Assembly (NCBI RefSeq): GCF_022539505.1
Contig: NC_061508.1
Span: 341,943,484-342,007,483, forward strand
DNA: 64,000 nt
Reading direction: 5' to 3'
Source: Lolium rigidum
Lineage: Eukaryota > Streptophyta > Magnoliopsida > Poales > Poaceae
Shown here: piece after piece, positions 11,612-22,455 of the stretch
Numbering within the stretch: position 1 is the stretch's first letter
How the letters are laid out: each line of letters starts with the position of its first letter
Position numbers and translations under genes: made by a program
The notes under the pieces: model-generated
Seen by the model: only the letters and a program-made list of their open reading frames with translations
Database searches by the model: none
What the model was told of the DNA's origin: nothing

Positions 11612-11629
11612 TCGGCGCCGTTGCGTGGA
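11612..11629 (+). other. Primer binding site of gypsy A, tRNA-Asp type, degraded
   Basis: TCGGCGCCGTTGCGTGGA lies 9 bp after the LTR end. It corresponds to TGGCGCCGTTGCCGGGGA, complementary to the 3' end of plant tRNA-Asp, with a few mismatches. The intact form is at 33994-34011. Confidence 0.65.
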
Positions 11630-11899
11630 GATCAAGACACGCTGCAAGGGAGTCTCCACTTCTCAATCTCTTTACTTTGTTTTTGTCTTGCTTTATTTTA
11701 TTTACTACTTTGTTTGCTGCACTTATATCAAAACACAAAAAAATTAGTTGCTAGTTTTACTTTATTTGCTATCTTGTTTGCTATATCGAAAACACAAAAA
11801 AATTAGTTTACTTGCATTTACTTTATCTAGTTTGCTTTATTGTCTTGCACTCTATATTAAAAATACAAAAAAAAAAAAAATTTAGTTACTTTTGTTACC

Positions 11900-12209
11900 A
11901 TGTCTAGCTCTGAACTCGTTACTTCTTCGCTTGAAGAATTAGTCTTCACTTTTAAACAAGGGGATGAGGAGAGTTTTAAGGATGCTTGGTCTAGAATTTT
12001 TACTTCTTATCGTGGCCTGAACCTCAAATGACTCTAAGTTTGCTCCTTAGTAATTTTTATTTTGGTCTTATGGTTCGCTATAGATATGCTTTGGATACTT
12101 TAGTGGGAGGAGATTTCCTTCATTGCAATGGGGATCAAGCTTTTAATGCCATAAAGAAGTTGGTTGCATCATATGATTCAGCTAATAACTTTGATTCGGT
12201 CCTACGCTA
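11900..12209 (+). pseudogene. gag fragment of gypsy A
   Basis: An ATG at 11900 opens MSSSELVTSSLEELVFTF, then a region with FKDAWSRIFTSYRG. The frame then shifts near 12018 and continues as LLLSNFYFGLMVRYRYALDT up to a stop at about 12208. The pattern (an amphipathic segment, then a conserved Y-ALDTL-GG-F core) resembles the gag of Athila-type elements, but it differs from the gag at 34239-35644. The two elements thus share LTR type but not gag. It is broken by at least one frameshift. Confidence 0.6.
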
Positions 12210-12349
12210 GCATATATAGTAGATTAAATACTCGGAGATAAGTACATCTCGCTTGAATGATAACTATTGCCACGTTCGTAATCGTCTTGAACAAGTCTTA
12301 GTGAACTCTAAACTCTCATTGTGGGATCCTTACGTTAAAATTTTTATCG

Positions 12350-12630
12350 GTGATCGAACACTCCATGCCTACTTGTGATATTATGTATGAATTTTGCCTT
12401 ATGCCTGAAAGTATTTATAAATCTTTGAAACTTTGGGGAGTTGAGGAAGGAGGAGAAAAGATAACTCTCATTGATAACTCTACTATAATCCCTAAAGGAA
12501 TAGCCGCAGGTGTGCATACAACTATTTGTGGGAGAACAATATCCATTGATTATCTTGTTGTTGAAACAGGAAAACTCACACTCGGAAGATCCCTGCTTGA
12601 AACTATTGGGAGCAGATCATTGATGTTGGA
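12350..12630 (+). pseudogene. Retropepsin-like fragment of gypsy A
   Basis: The frame contains LMPESIYKSLKLWG, then ITLIDNSTIIPKG and VETGKLTLGRSLLETIGS. This is the layout of a retrotransposon aspartic protease: a catalytic Asp loop, a flap, then an ILGRPFL-like strand. The catalytic loop reads CDIMYEFCLMP, lacking the Gly of the usual D-T/L-G, so it is probably inactive. It runs into the assembly gap at 12631. Confidence 0.55.
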
Positions 12631-12730
12631 NNNNNNNNNNNNNNNNNNNNNNNNNNNNNNNNNNNNNNNNNNNNNNNNNNNNNNNNNNNNNNNNNNNNNN
12701 NNNNNNNNNNNNNNNNNNNNNNNNNNNNNN
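12631..12730. other. Assembly gap, 100 N
   Basis: Exactly 100 N separate gypsy A (plus strand) from gypsy B (minus strand). The round number suggests a gap of unknown true size. Confidence 0.99.
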
Positions 12731-13350
12731 GATGGAATGCAGCAGTTGGCGTGAATCCAATCCCTCCCTAGCAGGACAGCGTAGGTGCTTTTGCTGTCGA
12801 CGATGAAGAATGACGTGGGGATGGTTTTTCGGCCTACAGTCAGATCCACGCTCAGAACGCCTTGCGCTTCTGATGCTTGGCCGTTGAAGTCGCTCAATGT
12901 GACGTTAGTTTTGATCAGATCCGCGCTAGAGCGTCCAAGGTGACGTAGCATGGAGTATGGCATTATATTTACTGTCGCTCCCGTGTCAACCAGCATCTTG
13001 GTGACAGGCTGCCCGTTGATATAACCTTTCAAGTACAGGGCCTTCAGGTGTCTGTAGCTCCTTTCTCGCGGCTTTTCAAAGATAACTGGCCGTGGGCCGC
13101 AGTCAAGTTGTGCTACAGATGCCTCTTCTGCTCTTGGAGCACAAAACTCTGACGGAAGTATGAACACCATGTTTGTGCTAGCCGATGCCTGATCATCGGC
13201 TCTCTTTGGTTTGGGGCGCCACTCTTTCTTCTGTGGACGACCCTCCTCGTCCAAAGTTTGCTGAATTTTCGCGGCCAGATCAGGCCGCGCCTTCCTCAGC
13301 GTGTGCAGGTATAACCTCTCGGCTTCCTCCAAACTACGTAGCCGCTGCAC
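12731..13350 (-). pseudogene. Retropepsin domain of gypsy B
   Basis: The minus-strand frame has KGYINGQPVTKMLVDTGATV followed by NIMPYSMLRHLG, a classic D-T-G-A catalytic loop. DLTVGRKTIPTSFFIVDSK and LLGRDWIHAN follow, the strand that carries the conserved I/LLGRDWI. It is the protease part of a gypsy gag-pol. The upstream part (residues before 13350) is out of frame with the gag at 13456, and the downstream part is lost in the gap. Confidence 0.75.
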
Positions 13351-13455
13351 CCTACGCTTCTAAGAGTGACTGAGTCCATCAGGGCACCACCTTGGTCGGT
13401 GGTATCTATCTTCTTCTTCTTCTTCTTCATCTTCTAACTCCTCGAGATCTTCCAC

Positions 13456-15764
13456 TCAAGAGGACTCAGCTTGTTTGTTCCGAGATGGGAGAGGCCCTAG
13501 ACGTTTGAACACTGACACGTCTCCTGCGTCCTTCTTCTTTGGTCTACATTCTGGGCAGCTTTCGATTGTAGGCAATCGGCTCATTCCTGAATCCCAGCAG
13601 TGTTTAAAGAAAGGACAATCCCAGTGTCGGTCCATGTCTTCTTGCTCCCTTGACCTTCCCTTAGCGCGGCACTCATATCCTTCGTCGTCTCCATCATACC
13701 GACGATACTTTCTGTCGTTGTCGTTAGGCCGACGATCTCTTTCGTCAGCCGTGTCATACCGCCGGCGTTGGTCATACTGACGCTCATATTTGTTAAGAAG
13801 GTGCTCGGAGAGTGGTCGTTGATACCGCACGCTTCTTACTTGTTCCTCGGTGACATACTGTTTGTCATCATATCGGGGCCGGTCGCGTGAACCGGCCTCC
13901 TCCTTTTCCTTACCACGAGAACGACTGCTCTCTTCTCTGTCCTTGCCAAGGTGGTATACAGGCCCTGCCATGTTAATACTGAACGAGAAATCTGGCTGAC
14001 GCCTCATGGGGTAACTGTACTCCACCATGTTGACCGGCAGGGAACGGTTGCGTGTCCACTTTCATGGCATACTGGCTGAAAATCAGACGGCCTTGTTCTA
14101 TCGCCATTTGGATCTGCTGACGCAACACTTTGCAGTCGCTGGTGGTATGGGTGAACGAATGATGCCACTTGCAGTATGGCCTTCCGTTCATCTCTTGTGC
14201 CGTAGGGATTCTATGGCCTTCGGGTAACTTCAGCTACTTCTCCTTAAGCAAAAGATCGAAAATCTGCTCAGCTTTGCTCACGTCGAAGTCAAACCCTTTT
14301 GCAGGACCTTGTGGTTTAACCCACTTGCAGGACACGGGGTTTGCCCCCCGAGCCCATTCAGCCACGGCCACTTCCTGATCTCCTGCCGAGTCTTCATCCT
14401 CTTCTACCTCGACCAGGCTTACCGGGCGTTTGAATTTGTCCTGGTACAATTTTGGGTGGCGCTGTTCATACAATGATAGTTTCTGAACCATATGCGCCAG
14501 TGAAGTGTACTCCGCTTGGGAAGCCATGTCCTTGATCGGCGACGCAAGACCTACCACTGCCAGATCTACTGCTTCTTTCTCATTCAAACGAGCCGAATAG
14601 CATCGGTTCCTTACAGTCCTGAAGCGCTGAATGTATTCTGACACCGTCTCTCCACGCCTCTGTCGCACTTGTGCCAAATCGGCAATGCCAGCCTCGGAAG
14701 CCTCTGAGTGATATTGTATGTGGAACTGCTCTTCCATCTGCTTCCACGTCCGGATTGAATCTGGTGGCAGCGAGGTGTACCACCCAAAAGCCGATCCTGT
14801 GAGAGCTCGCGCAAAAACCTTACGCGTAGCTGGTCTGATGCTGAGATCATGCCCAACTATGCCAAATATCGGCTCACATGCTCAATTGAACTAGAGTCTT
14901 CTGACCCACTGAACTTTGAGAACTCAGGGAGCCGATACTTGGGAGGCAGTGGTATCAGATCATACTCATTGGGGTACGGCTTGGAATAGCCGATTGCCCT
15001 CCTCTTTGGTACCATGCCGAACTGGTCTCTCAAGATTGCACTGATCTGGTCCACCGTAGGAGCTGCAGGGGCTGAATTTTGCTGATCTGTTGCGGTGGCA
15101 TATTTAGCCAGCCACGCCTGTTTATCGGCGTCTCCTCCAGTAATTCCTCCTGTGGCTCCAGAAACTCCTCCTGTGGCTCCAGAAATTCAGCCTGCTGTAA
15201 TCTGGTTCGTGCGCGCCAAGTTATTGCAGTCTGGCACATACATGCACGTGTATCCATGCGGGATTTCCTTAGGCGGTTCCAGCATGAACTGGTAATCAGC
15301 AGGATCGCCTCCAATCTTGTAGACGACGAACGCCGGTGAACCCGGCGGCTCTGGAGCTGCTAGCGAGAACGGCAGCTGCGGTCTGGTGTAGAGCGGTATC
15401 TCTCCTTGGTGAGTCCCTAGTGTAGGTCCTGACGGAGAGTACTGATGCTTCATGATTTCCTGGACCACGCGAAGCGCAACGCGCTCGAAAGCGTTCACCA
15501 AGCTCTCAGAATGACGGTGTAGCGAATGGGCTACCATGTAGTTAACTTCCTGGCGTAGAGCTCTGGTGCGTTCTTCTGAAGAAGTAGACAGATCCACTTC
15601 ATCGAGAGCGCCTTCAGCTGAGAACCCTTTCCACCTAATGCCGTGTGAGCGGGTCCTCTGGAAAGAGCCGATGAGGTCGGCTTCGAAGAGAGCTTTGATC
15701 TCGTCATACTTCTTCTTGTACTCCTCAGTCAGATCTTCGTACGTGACTGGGTCTTCCGTCATCT
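13456..15764 (-). pseudogene. gag of gypsy B, frameshifted
   Basis: Translation begins at about 15764 (MTEDPVTYEDLTEEYKKKYD). The capsid core includes RRGETVSEYIQRFRTVRNRC (about 14650). It continues with CKWHHSFTHTTSDCKVLRQQ (about 14150) and ends with a His/Cys-rich DCPFFKHCWDSG...CPECRPK near 13560, probably a zinc-binding nucleic-acid site. The reading frame changes near 15190, 14860, 14610, 14235 and 13975, so this copy is not intact. An Arg/Asp-rich linker lies between about 13640 and 13900. Confidence 0.7.
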
Positions 15765-15800
15765 CTGATGCAGATGTCGATGCAGTTGATGTAGAAGAAG

Positions 15801-15818
15801 GTCCCACCGGGCGTGCCA
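15801..15818 (-). other. Primer binding site of gypsy B
   Basis: On the minus strand TGGCACGCCCGGTGGGAC starts 5 bp inside the LTR end. The leading TGG matches a tRNA CCA end. I could not assign the tRNA with certainty. Confidence 0.5.
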
Positions 15819-15823
15819 GAATG

Positions 15824-16995
15824 TGTTGACCACCGAAACCCACCCGCGAGCAGCGACGGGCAACACGTAGAGCCGGGAGGCTCCCAGGACTGCTGGTGGG
15901 CCCTGGTCCCTCGGGCGACGGCCCGCAATGCTCCGGCACGCACGTCCGATGCTGGTGCAAGGGCGTGCCACCTGACCTATACCTGGTCGGGAAGGTGATG
16001 GATTGCTTCGACTAGTTTCCTGCATGGCATACACGTAAACATTAAATACGAGCCTCGATCGGCTCTCGAGTTATCCTCGTGAATCGGCTCATGGAGCCGA
16101 TCCACCCATGATTCGTATTGGATCTACGATAACATGGTGGTCCTGCTTGATCAATACTAAGCTAAAATGATCTACGACGATTTAGGGTTTTCACCACATA
16201 ACCGGAACGTCTTGCACGTAATTGAGCCTGGCAGGTACGAAAGATGACGGAAAACCAACCCTAGAAAAGGCCTAAAAACCAACATGAAGTTGATCCTCGG
16301 AACATCCCTTCTAGGATCAGCAAACCGTACCTCACGCACTACTGGATCCTTCAACCCGTTTGCAAGGCCTAACCATATGGATATCAAACTAATCCTTGAA
16401 GAGCAAGGAACAACCGTAACAGATCGAATCTACCAAATAAACACTAAGCAAGGTGTTGCCCTTACACCTAAGATAGATGTAAGGACAGCTAGATATCTAG
16501 GGATAGCATAACTAAGCAAATACATCAAGAAAGTACCGATGCTAACCCTAAAGTATCTACGATAATGGTGTTGCTCGCCATCAAAAAGGCTTCAGAACGA
16601 GCAACACATGAACAAACGAATAAACAAGATACTGCCTAGATCGCAAGATGCGATCTAGGCAGCATAGCGCTTACCCGGAAGAAACCCTCGAAACAAGGGG
16701 TGGCGATGCGCCTAGATTGGTTTGTTGTGAACGTGATCGTCCTCCTTTCTCAATAACCCTAGATACATATTTATAGTCCGTAGACTTTCTAACTTGGGAA
16801 TAATCCCAACCGTGTACGAGCTAAACTCTATCTTTTAATTCTAACCGACACGTAACCTACTATAATTTACAGATACACGGGCAATCTAGCCCAAACTCTT
16901 GCACGAGGCCGATTCATGAATATTTCCCGTGTATATTCTCCAAGCCCATCTCAATCACGGCCCACCTCTGATTCGGTTAAAATCTGGTGATAACA
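15824..16995 (-). repeat. 5' LTR of gypsy B
   Basis: The plus-strand boundaries read TGTTGACCACCG at 15824 and TGGTGATAACA ending at 16995, so the LTR runs TGTTATC... to ...CAACA on the minus strand. It is 1172 bp. A short perfect palindrome, GCCTAGATCGCAAGATGCGATCTAGGC, straddles 16636-16662 and could form a hairpin in the transcript. No second copy is present in the window. Confidence 0.75.
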
Positions 16996-17299
16996 TTATC
17001 AGTTCATACACGAGTACAATTAGATACACAGCACGAGTATGTATAGGAACTACGAAAAAAAATATCTTGAAACCTATCAACATTGGATCTAGTTTTGAAG
17101 ATCTCGACGAGAGGGTCTCAAACGTAAAAACGGTTCGTAATTTGGACTAACGGTTCTCAAGATATTTCATTTAAAAAAGAGTAAAATCCGTTATGAACCT
17201 TTACCTCATATAGGGTGTGCAGATCGAACCTTGAACACCTAATCCCAGTAATCACCACCCTAGACTTCTCAATCTCGGCCAATCTAGACCTGATCCAGT
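16996..17299. other. Spacer; nothing recognised
   Basis: AT-rich, with a possible terminal-repeat-like phrase (CGGTTCGTAATTTGGACTAACGG at 17132-17154), but no partner is visible. Confidence 0.35.
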
Positions 17300-17904
17300 T
17301 TAGACTAGCTTGGCACAATGATCCCGAGCAGGACTAATCCTTACCTTGAATGACAAAGATGGCCCACATGTCAGCACCGCCGCGGACGTCCTGATCACCC
17401 CGCGCATCATGGCCTCCCTGGGCACGTTGAGCTCGCGCATCTTGTCGACCCCTTCGATGAAGATGGCGGACATGCCCATGTGGAGGTGCGGCTCGATGTG
17501 GCAGTGGAACGCCCAGGCGCCGGTGTTGTCCACCACGAACCGCAGCGCCGTCCACCTCCGTGTTGAACCTCGCCAAGTCCTTCCCGGCGTCGTACCGGCG
17601 TCGCCGTAGCCCAACACCTAGAAGTCGTGCCCGTACAGGTGGCACTCGATGTCGTCCCACGCGGGAGTCTCCGGCGGCGCGCTGCCCGGCCAGTCAAACT
17701 TGTTGTGGGTGTATCTCCGGACACAGCGGTGGCCGACGGCGTCTTGGGGTGCCGCCCTCTCACGCGCACACGGAAATCCAGAAAGCTCCTGGCCTGTAGA
17801 AGTTCGGCGTATGGTTGGTCAAGCAGGCCGGAGTAGATGTCCATGTCCGTCACCTTGAACGGCTCCACTTGGTTGATGTCCGCCTCCACCACCGTCAGCT
17901 CGTG
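17300..17904 (-). pseudogene. L-ascorbate oxidase (multicopper oxidase) fragment, decayed
   Basis: On the minus strand an exon opens after a TTTGCAG acceptor at 17905-17910 with HELTVVEADINQVEPFKV and TDMDIYSG, then RVRGRHPKTP. In another frame PPETPAWDDI follows. Next comes CHLYGHDF, a stop at 17618-17620 where plant ascorbate oxidases have Trp, and LGYGDA. It ends with ALRFVVDNTGAWAFHCHIEP, HLHMGM and GVDKMRELNVPREA. HCHIEPHLHMGM is the type-1/type-3 copper ligand motif near the C-terminus. The middle cupredoxin part is missing: PAWDD joins directly to the HLHGHDF-like region, a large internal deletion. Ascorbate oxidases act in the apoplast on ascorbate and O2; this copy cannot. A laccase origin is less likely. 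Confidence 0.8.
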
Positions 17905-18262
17905 CTGCAAAACCACCCCGACCACCGTATCAGCAGCCAGTGAATGAGTGTCACTCGCTGAAGAGTAACAACAATAATTTCCAAGCACTGCAAGTAATTT
18001 CTTTGTAGCTAGCTAGCTAACCCGGTGTGACAAACTAGCCCGGTGTGACAAACTAATCCAAGTTGCTAGAGGGTCGAGCTTGGCCGGGATTGCTAACTAC
18101 AGGGTGCTGATTTCCGGGATAAGGAATAGAGGGCTTAATTCAGACACCATGTATGAGTTAAAGGTTTAAAATAGACTTTATCTATATCTATACCTATACC
18201 TAATAATAAAGAAAATAAGGTTTCTTGTTGGTCCGTCTATTTTTTCTTTTTTTTCCTCGAAA

Positions 18263-19250
18263 TTACAGTATTAGTTTGGGCCACCGCACGTCCCTTACCC
18301 GTAAGTCCATGACCCAGCCGATCACGGTGTAGTCCGGTTTTTCAGTCATCTCCGTGCGCGATGCTGCTTCTTCCCAATACGAACAAACATGGATACGATC
18401 GACTAGCAGTCCCCATCTTGCGCTGGAAGAATAAGACGAAGGAGTCTCGATGACATACGCTGCAATCAATCTGGCTCTCCCCACAAATAAACCTGAGCTC
18501 AAAAGTTTACGGGGACACATATGTATCAGGTCCGGTTTTCAGCTCAGGTGGACGTGCACGTACAATTGCTCCATATAAACGGTTTGCCTACTTGATGTAC
18601 CAGCACAATCTTCGTCGGTGACTTTTGTGAAGGTTTCTCTTTATTTGTTGAGCCGATCGAGATGAAGCTTTCCGTCGGCAACGGAAGTACCGGATGGACA
18701 GAGCTTCCCTTATGAAGCCTGCAATGCGAAGCGTCCGGCGGCGCCAAAGGAGGCGCTCTGCGACCCCGCGATATCGTTCTTCCGACAACTAGATGGCGGT
18801 GAGTGCAACCAGCATGTCGAGGAGCCCCTCGACGGTGGCGAAAGTCAGCCGAGCTCGATGCCCGCCAAGATGTGGGTGTTGACCGTGGAGATTCGTGGCT
18901 TGTGGGATCTCGAAGGCGTCCGGCCTGGGCGCGTTGTGCTGGACCAGGTGCGGTTCAGACGCATGCCATAAACCGCTGCCAAATCGCTAGAGCAGACAAA
19001 GCATCGGATGGCGGCTCTATCTGTAGGCTGATATGAGCGCTGACTCTGCTTGGAAGCTGGAATACCTATTTCAACGCTGATGTATTGGAGGGATGCGGAC
19101 AGGGCTTGTTGCGGAGCCATGAAGGAGGTGGGGAGCTGAGGAGGTAGATAGTGGTTGCGCAGAGGACGGGGAGAAGCTGCCCCGTCGTGTGCAGCTATGG
19201 ACCGAGAATCCACCCACGCCTCCTATCCAGTATCATCCCACGCTATCGTC
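18263..19250. other. Possible captured gene sequence within the Helitron-like unit
   Basis: This block is more GC-rich than its surroundings and has short open frames on both strands (for example 18845-19213 minus; a plus-strand frame around 18857 reads MPAKMWVLTVEIRGLWD). None is recognised. Helitrons often capture exons, which would fit, but no parent gene can be named. Confidence 0.3.
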
Positions 19251-19732
19251 GGGTTCTTTCCACCATGGAAGCAGGGTTGTGTTCCCTCGTATTCACTGTA
19301 CGTTGCTGAAACTGGCGGTTTCAACTAAAGATTAAAATCTCTGTTCCAGAAAGTTAAATTTCTGTTACGTGTAGTTTATGGTGTCGTAAACCTTGCTGGT
19401 CGTCGAAAGCTTCTTCCTTGCAGATCGCATATAGTTGTAGCTCATCAGAAGTAGCAAGAATGTTCTGCTTGAGAGTTGGCTAGATTGTTTTCCTTTGTAC
19501 GCATACCACATAGACCTATTCCCGTGAGAACCACTGGCTTGTATCCTTCAAATTTGTGTAGTATTAAATTCCTAAACTTCCTGGGCAACTAGCGATAGTA
19601 GGTATTCATCTCTGTTTTGCGATGTGTGTAAAACAAGTGTAATCTTGCCTTTCAGTACTGTAATGATATTCCTCTTTGGAACTGCATTAGAACAGTGTTG
19701 GAAAAAAAACTACAAAAAGTTCATTTTTTTAG

Positions 19733-19972
19733 TTTTTTTTTTTTTGCGAATTTAGAGAGCTTTATTGATTAATCGACAGGATTACAATCACTCCGAAGAG
19801 TATCAACGAGAAAATCTGGGTTATAGTTGATCCACAGACATCTCCTCCTATCAAAACTAGCTCGTTTAGCACATAAATGGGCAGCTTTATTTGCATCACG
19901 CCCAACAAAAAGTATGCTAAAACTAGTAAAAGCCCTCTTAATCTCACTAATCTCTTGACATATAGGCATAAG
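19733..19972 (-). pseudogene. LINE 3' end with RNase H-like C-terminus
   Basis: On the minus strand the frame gives EISEIKRAFTSFSILFVGRD then ANKAAHLCAKRA, the R-x-x-N-x-x-A-H-x-L-A-like end of the RNase H domain that closes plant LINE polymerases. A stop is followed by a short 3' UTR (with AATCAATAAAGCTC) and a poly(A), seen as a T-run at 19733-19745. This is a heavily 5'-truncated insertion, the usual fate of LINEs. No clear target duplication was found. Confidence 0.7.
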
Positions 19973-19989
19973 TTCTGATCAAACAGTCT

Positions 19990-21029
19990 ATTGCACTAAA
20001 TGGCATGTTTTGTATACCAAAATACAATCATATTTTCACAATGCATATTTCCTACAATGCTTTTGTATGGATATGAGAATTATAAATTAACGCTAATGTA
20101 GCAATGCATTGAGCTAAGTGATAGGTTATTAGAAATTAAATGGATAAATGTCCAATAGACCTTACTGCATATTTATATTTGTTTGCCTACACTTTGCTCA
20201 AATGATAAAAGTAAGCAAAAGGGTTTCTTGTTCGTCCGTCAGTTATTGCCCCTGTTTTTCATTGAAATTATAACGTTTGCCACCGCTCAGTCAAGAAAAA
20301 ACGATTCGGCTCGTTTTCGATTAAAAAAGGATAAAGCAAGCGAACCTCCACTCCGTCGTTCCCAGGTTGCCCGTTCCCCTCCAGCCCGAGATCTGCCGCC
20401 GCCAGGAATATCCAGCACAACATCGCGTCGCCGGAGGCCGGTGCTGGTGCAAGAGGCAAAGGTTCCGCGACAGCTGGAAGCCTTTTCCCAAGCCACTCAG
20501 GAAGCCGGTGGAGGCAGCGCCGGTGAAGTCGGTAGGAGGCAGACTGCAAGTTGGGGGGTCTTCTCCGGCACCGCGAACCGCCCGCTCGCGCTGGTCGGGT
20601 TCATGCTGTCTCTGCTGCTCGCTGTTCCCCCAAAAATATAAGAGACTGTTTTATCCGATACTATATAGCAGCATTGTGGCCGATACTGCAAGAGGGTCGG
20701 CTGCGATCTATCGTGCAGCAACTGCCAAGATCCACATCAAGCGCTTTGCTCCCCTGTGCATGAAAATCTCTTGGAGCTATTCATCATGATCAATGCAGTC
20801 GGCAGGCATCAGCACGGTCTATTGTCGCTGGATTTCATCTACGAGCGGTTAATATCCAATTAGCCTTTCAATTTATTTCCTGTCAACACCCTGGGTTCAG
20901 CACCTATATATGGAAATATGCTATGGTGATGCGCGAGTGTGAAGATCTGTTAACTTATTCCGATGGGCTGAGTAATTTCTGTCGTGATATATAGTCTAAG
21001 GGAGTGATTACTTACATAAGCTGGTAGTG
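19990..21029. other. Helitron interior; no gene supported
   Basis: The stretch 20183-20641 is open on the plus strand but has no recognised domain and is Pro/Arg-rich from GC content. Competing open frames run through the same bases on the other strand. Confidence 0.35.
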
Positions 21030-21281
21030 GCCCACTAGTAGAAAAAGAGGCTTCCGTCCACCCCCATTAGTCCCGGAAATATTCGAACCGCGACTAAAGG
21101 GGGCTTTAATCGCGGTTCGGGAGGCAACCCGCGACTAATGCTCCATCCGAGACGAAAGGGTACCCACCAACCGCGACTAAAAGGGCGATGGAGGGATGCG
21201 GCCGGCGGAAAACCTTTAGTCGCGGTTGGTGACACCAACCGCGACTAAAGGTTTTTCCGAGTTTTTTTACTCCCACGCACC

Positions 21282-21284
<3 letters not shown>

Positions 21285-21335
<51 letters not shown>
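21285..21335. repeat. (CA)n microsatellite
   Basis: About 25 uninterrupted CA dinucleotides, followed by a run of C. Confidence 0.95.
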
Positions 21336-21337
<2 letters not shown>

Positions 21338-21993
21338 CCCCCGTGGATCGCCTTTTTTTGGTTTGTAAAATACAAAAAAAATGATAGAACATTTAGAAAA
21401 AAATTGTTTTCGGATTCTTGTTTGTTATGCAACCTACTATTCGGAGAAATTAAGAAATTCGAATTTTCACTCTTTTTGCAAAAAAAAGTTAAAAAAAATG
21501 GTAAAACCGCAATAACTTTTGCATACGACGTCGGAAAAAAACGTATAATATATCAAAAAAATCCTGGAAAAAAGTTACATCCGAATTCACCGGGGTTTAC
21601 CCGGTTAGCCAATTTTTAGATTCTCAAAATTTCAAATGAAAATACGAAAGCAGGAAGATTTTAGTTTTTGCTATAAATTATGGATTTTATATTTTTTAAT
21701 TTTTTCAAAAAAATAAAATTAGTAATTGCATCCAGATTAATACTTTTACCCAATTTTTAGATTTTCAAATTTTTAGGTTTTAGGTTTGGCAAAAAAAATA
21801 TTTAAAAAATTAAAAAAATTAAAAATAATAAAAATTAAAAAGTTAATGTTCATTTATTTATTCACGATTATTATTACATCATTATTTTTGTTTATGAAAA
21901 AAATTATTTAAAATTCAAACAATAAAAAAATGTGACATCGACCAACATGTTAATAGGATTGATATGATACTAGTATCACATACATATGCGCGT

Positions 21994-22092
21994 AGCACTT
22001 GGATGCGGGACGGAATGGAACTCGGAAGTTAAGTGTGCTAGAGGTGGAGTAGTGGGAGGATGGGTGACCGAGCGGGAAGTTTGACCACGAGT
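21994..22092 (+). pseudogene. 5S rRNA-derived sequence inside CACTA
   Basis: The plus strand reads AGCACTTGGATGCGGGACGG, then GGAACTCGGAAGTTAAGTGTG, then GGAGGATGGGTGACCGAGCG and GGGAAGT. This follows plant 5S rRNA from about its first quarter to near its end. It includes GGATGGGTGACC, identical to the intermediate element/box C region, and an A-box with one change. Spacing is kept, but the 5' start and 3' T-run are missing, so a functional rRNA is unlikely. Whether Pol III can still use it is open. The downstream GATAAGTGTAGTTAGAG links it to the copy at 2117-2192. Confidence 0.78.
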
Positions 22093-22455
22093 AAGTAATT
22101 TGACTAGAGATAAGTGTAGTTAGAGATAGAGACTAAGCTATGCAAATAACTGAAATAATAGAAATTCTGAAGAAAATAGAAAAAAAAAACGGAGTGAAAA
22201 AAAATTAGAAACCCAAATGAATTAAAAAAATTCTCACGAAATAGCTTTTAGTCCCGGTCGGGGACACCAACCGCGACTAAAGGTCCTTCGCCCAGGCGCA
22301 TGCTAGCCGCCCACGTTGACGGACCTTTAATCGCGGTTCGTAAGCAACCGCGACTAAAGGGGGGCCTTTAGTCGCGCTTAATTGGTCGCGGTTGCGCAAC
22401 CGCGTCTAATAGCAGTTGTGAACCGCGACTAAATGCCATTTTTCTACCAGTGACC

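Larger units (their letters stand above)
10003..12630 (+). mobile_element. Gypsy LTR retrotransposon A, 5' part (truncated at gap)
   Basis: A 5' LTR (10003-11602), a primer binding site, part of gag and part of a protease follow in order on the plus strand, then the assembly gap. The LTR is related to those of the element at 32387-40662. The 5 bp before the LTR are GTAGG; the matching copy should lie at the far end beyond the gap. No reverse transcriptase or integrase is visible before the gap. Confidence 0.85.
12731..16995 (-). mobile_element. Gypsy LTR retrotransposon B, 5' part (minus strand, truncated at gap)
   Basis: Reading on the minus strand from 16995: LTR (16995-15824), primer site, a long gag (from 15764) and a protease that runs into the gap. 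Its LTR and proteins are unrelated to gypsy A, so the gap joins two separate insertions. The pol and 3' LTR are missing from this window. The five bases outside the LTR are TTATC (16996-17000). Confidence 0.85.
21033..22452. mobile_element. CACTA element, small non-autonomous
   Basis: The left end is CACTAGTAGAAAAAGAGGC at 21033 and the right end TTTTCTACCAGTG at 22452. Flanks are GCC (21030-21032) and ACC (22453-22455), a 3-bp duplication with one mismatch. The subterminal regions carry repeated AACCGCGACTAAAGG / CCTTTAGTCGCGGTT motifs at both ends. The 1.4-kb interior is AT-rich with a (CA)n microsatellite and a 5S rRNA-like segment, and has no transposase. The TIR differs from that of the 1762 and 5998 elements, so it answers to a different transposase family. 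Confidence 0.82.

Noticed and set aside
12350..13350. Open frames running across the N gap
   Set aside because: Residues through the Ns are unknown, and the two sides belong to different elements on opposite strands.
20183..20789. Gene candidate with 152- and 140-codon frames
   Set aside because: The two frames overlap out of phase, another frame runs on the opposite strand, and no motif is recognised.
21994..22092. Functional 5S rRNA gene
   Set aside because: The first bases and the terminator T-run are missing and several positions are changed; it is embedded in a CACTA element.
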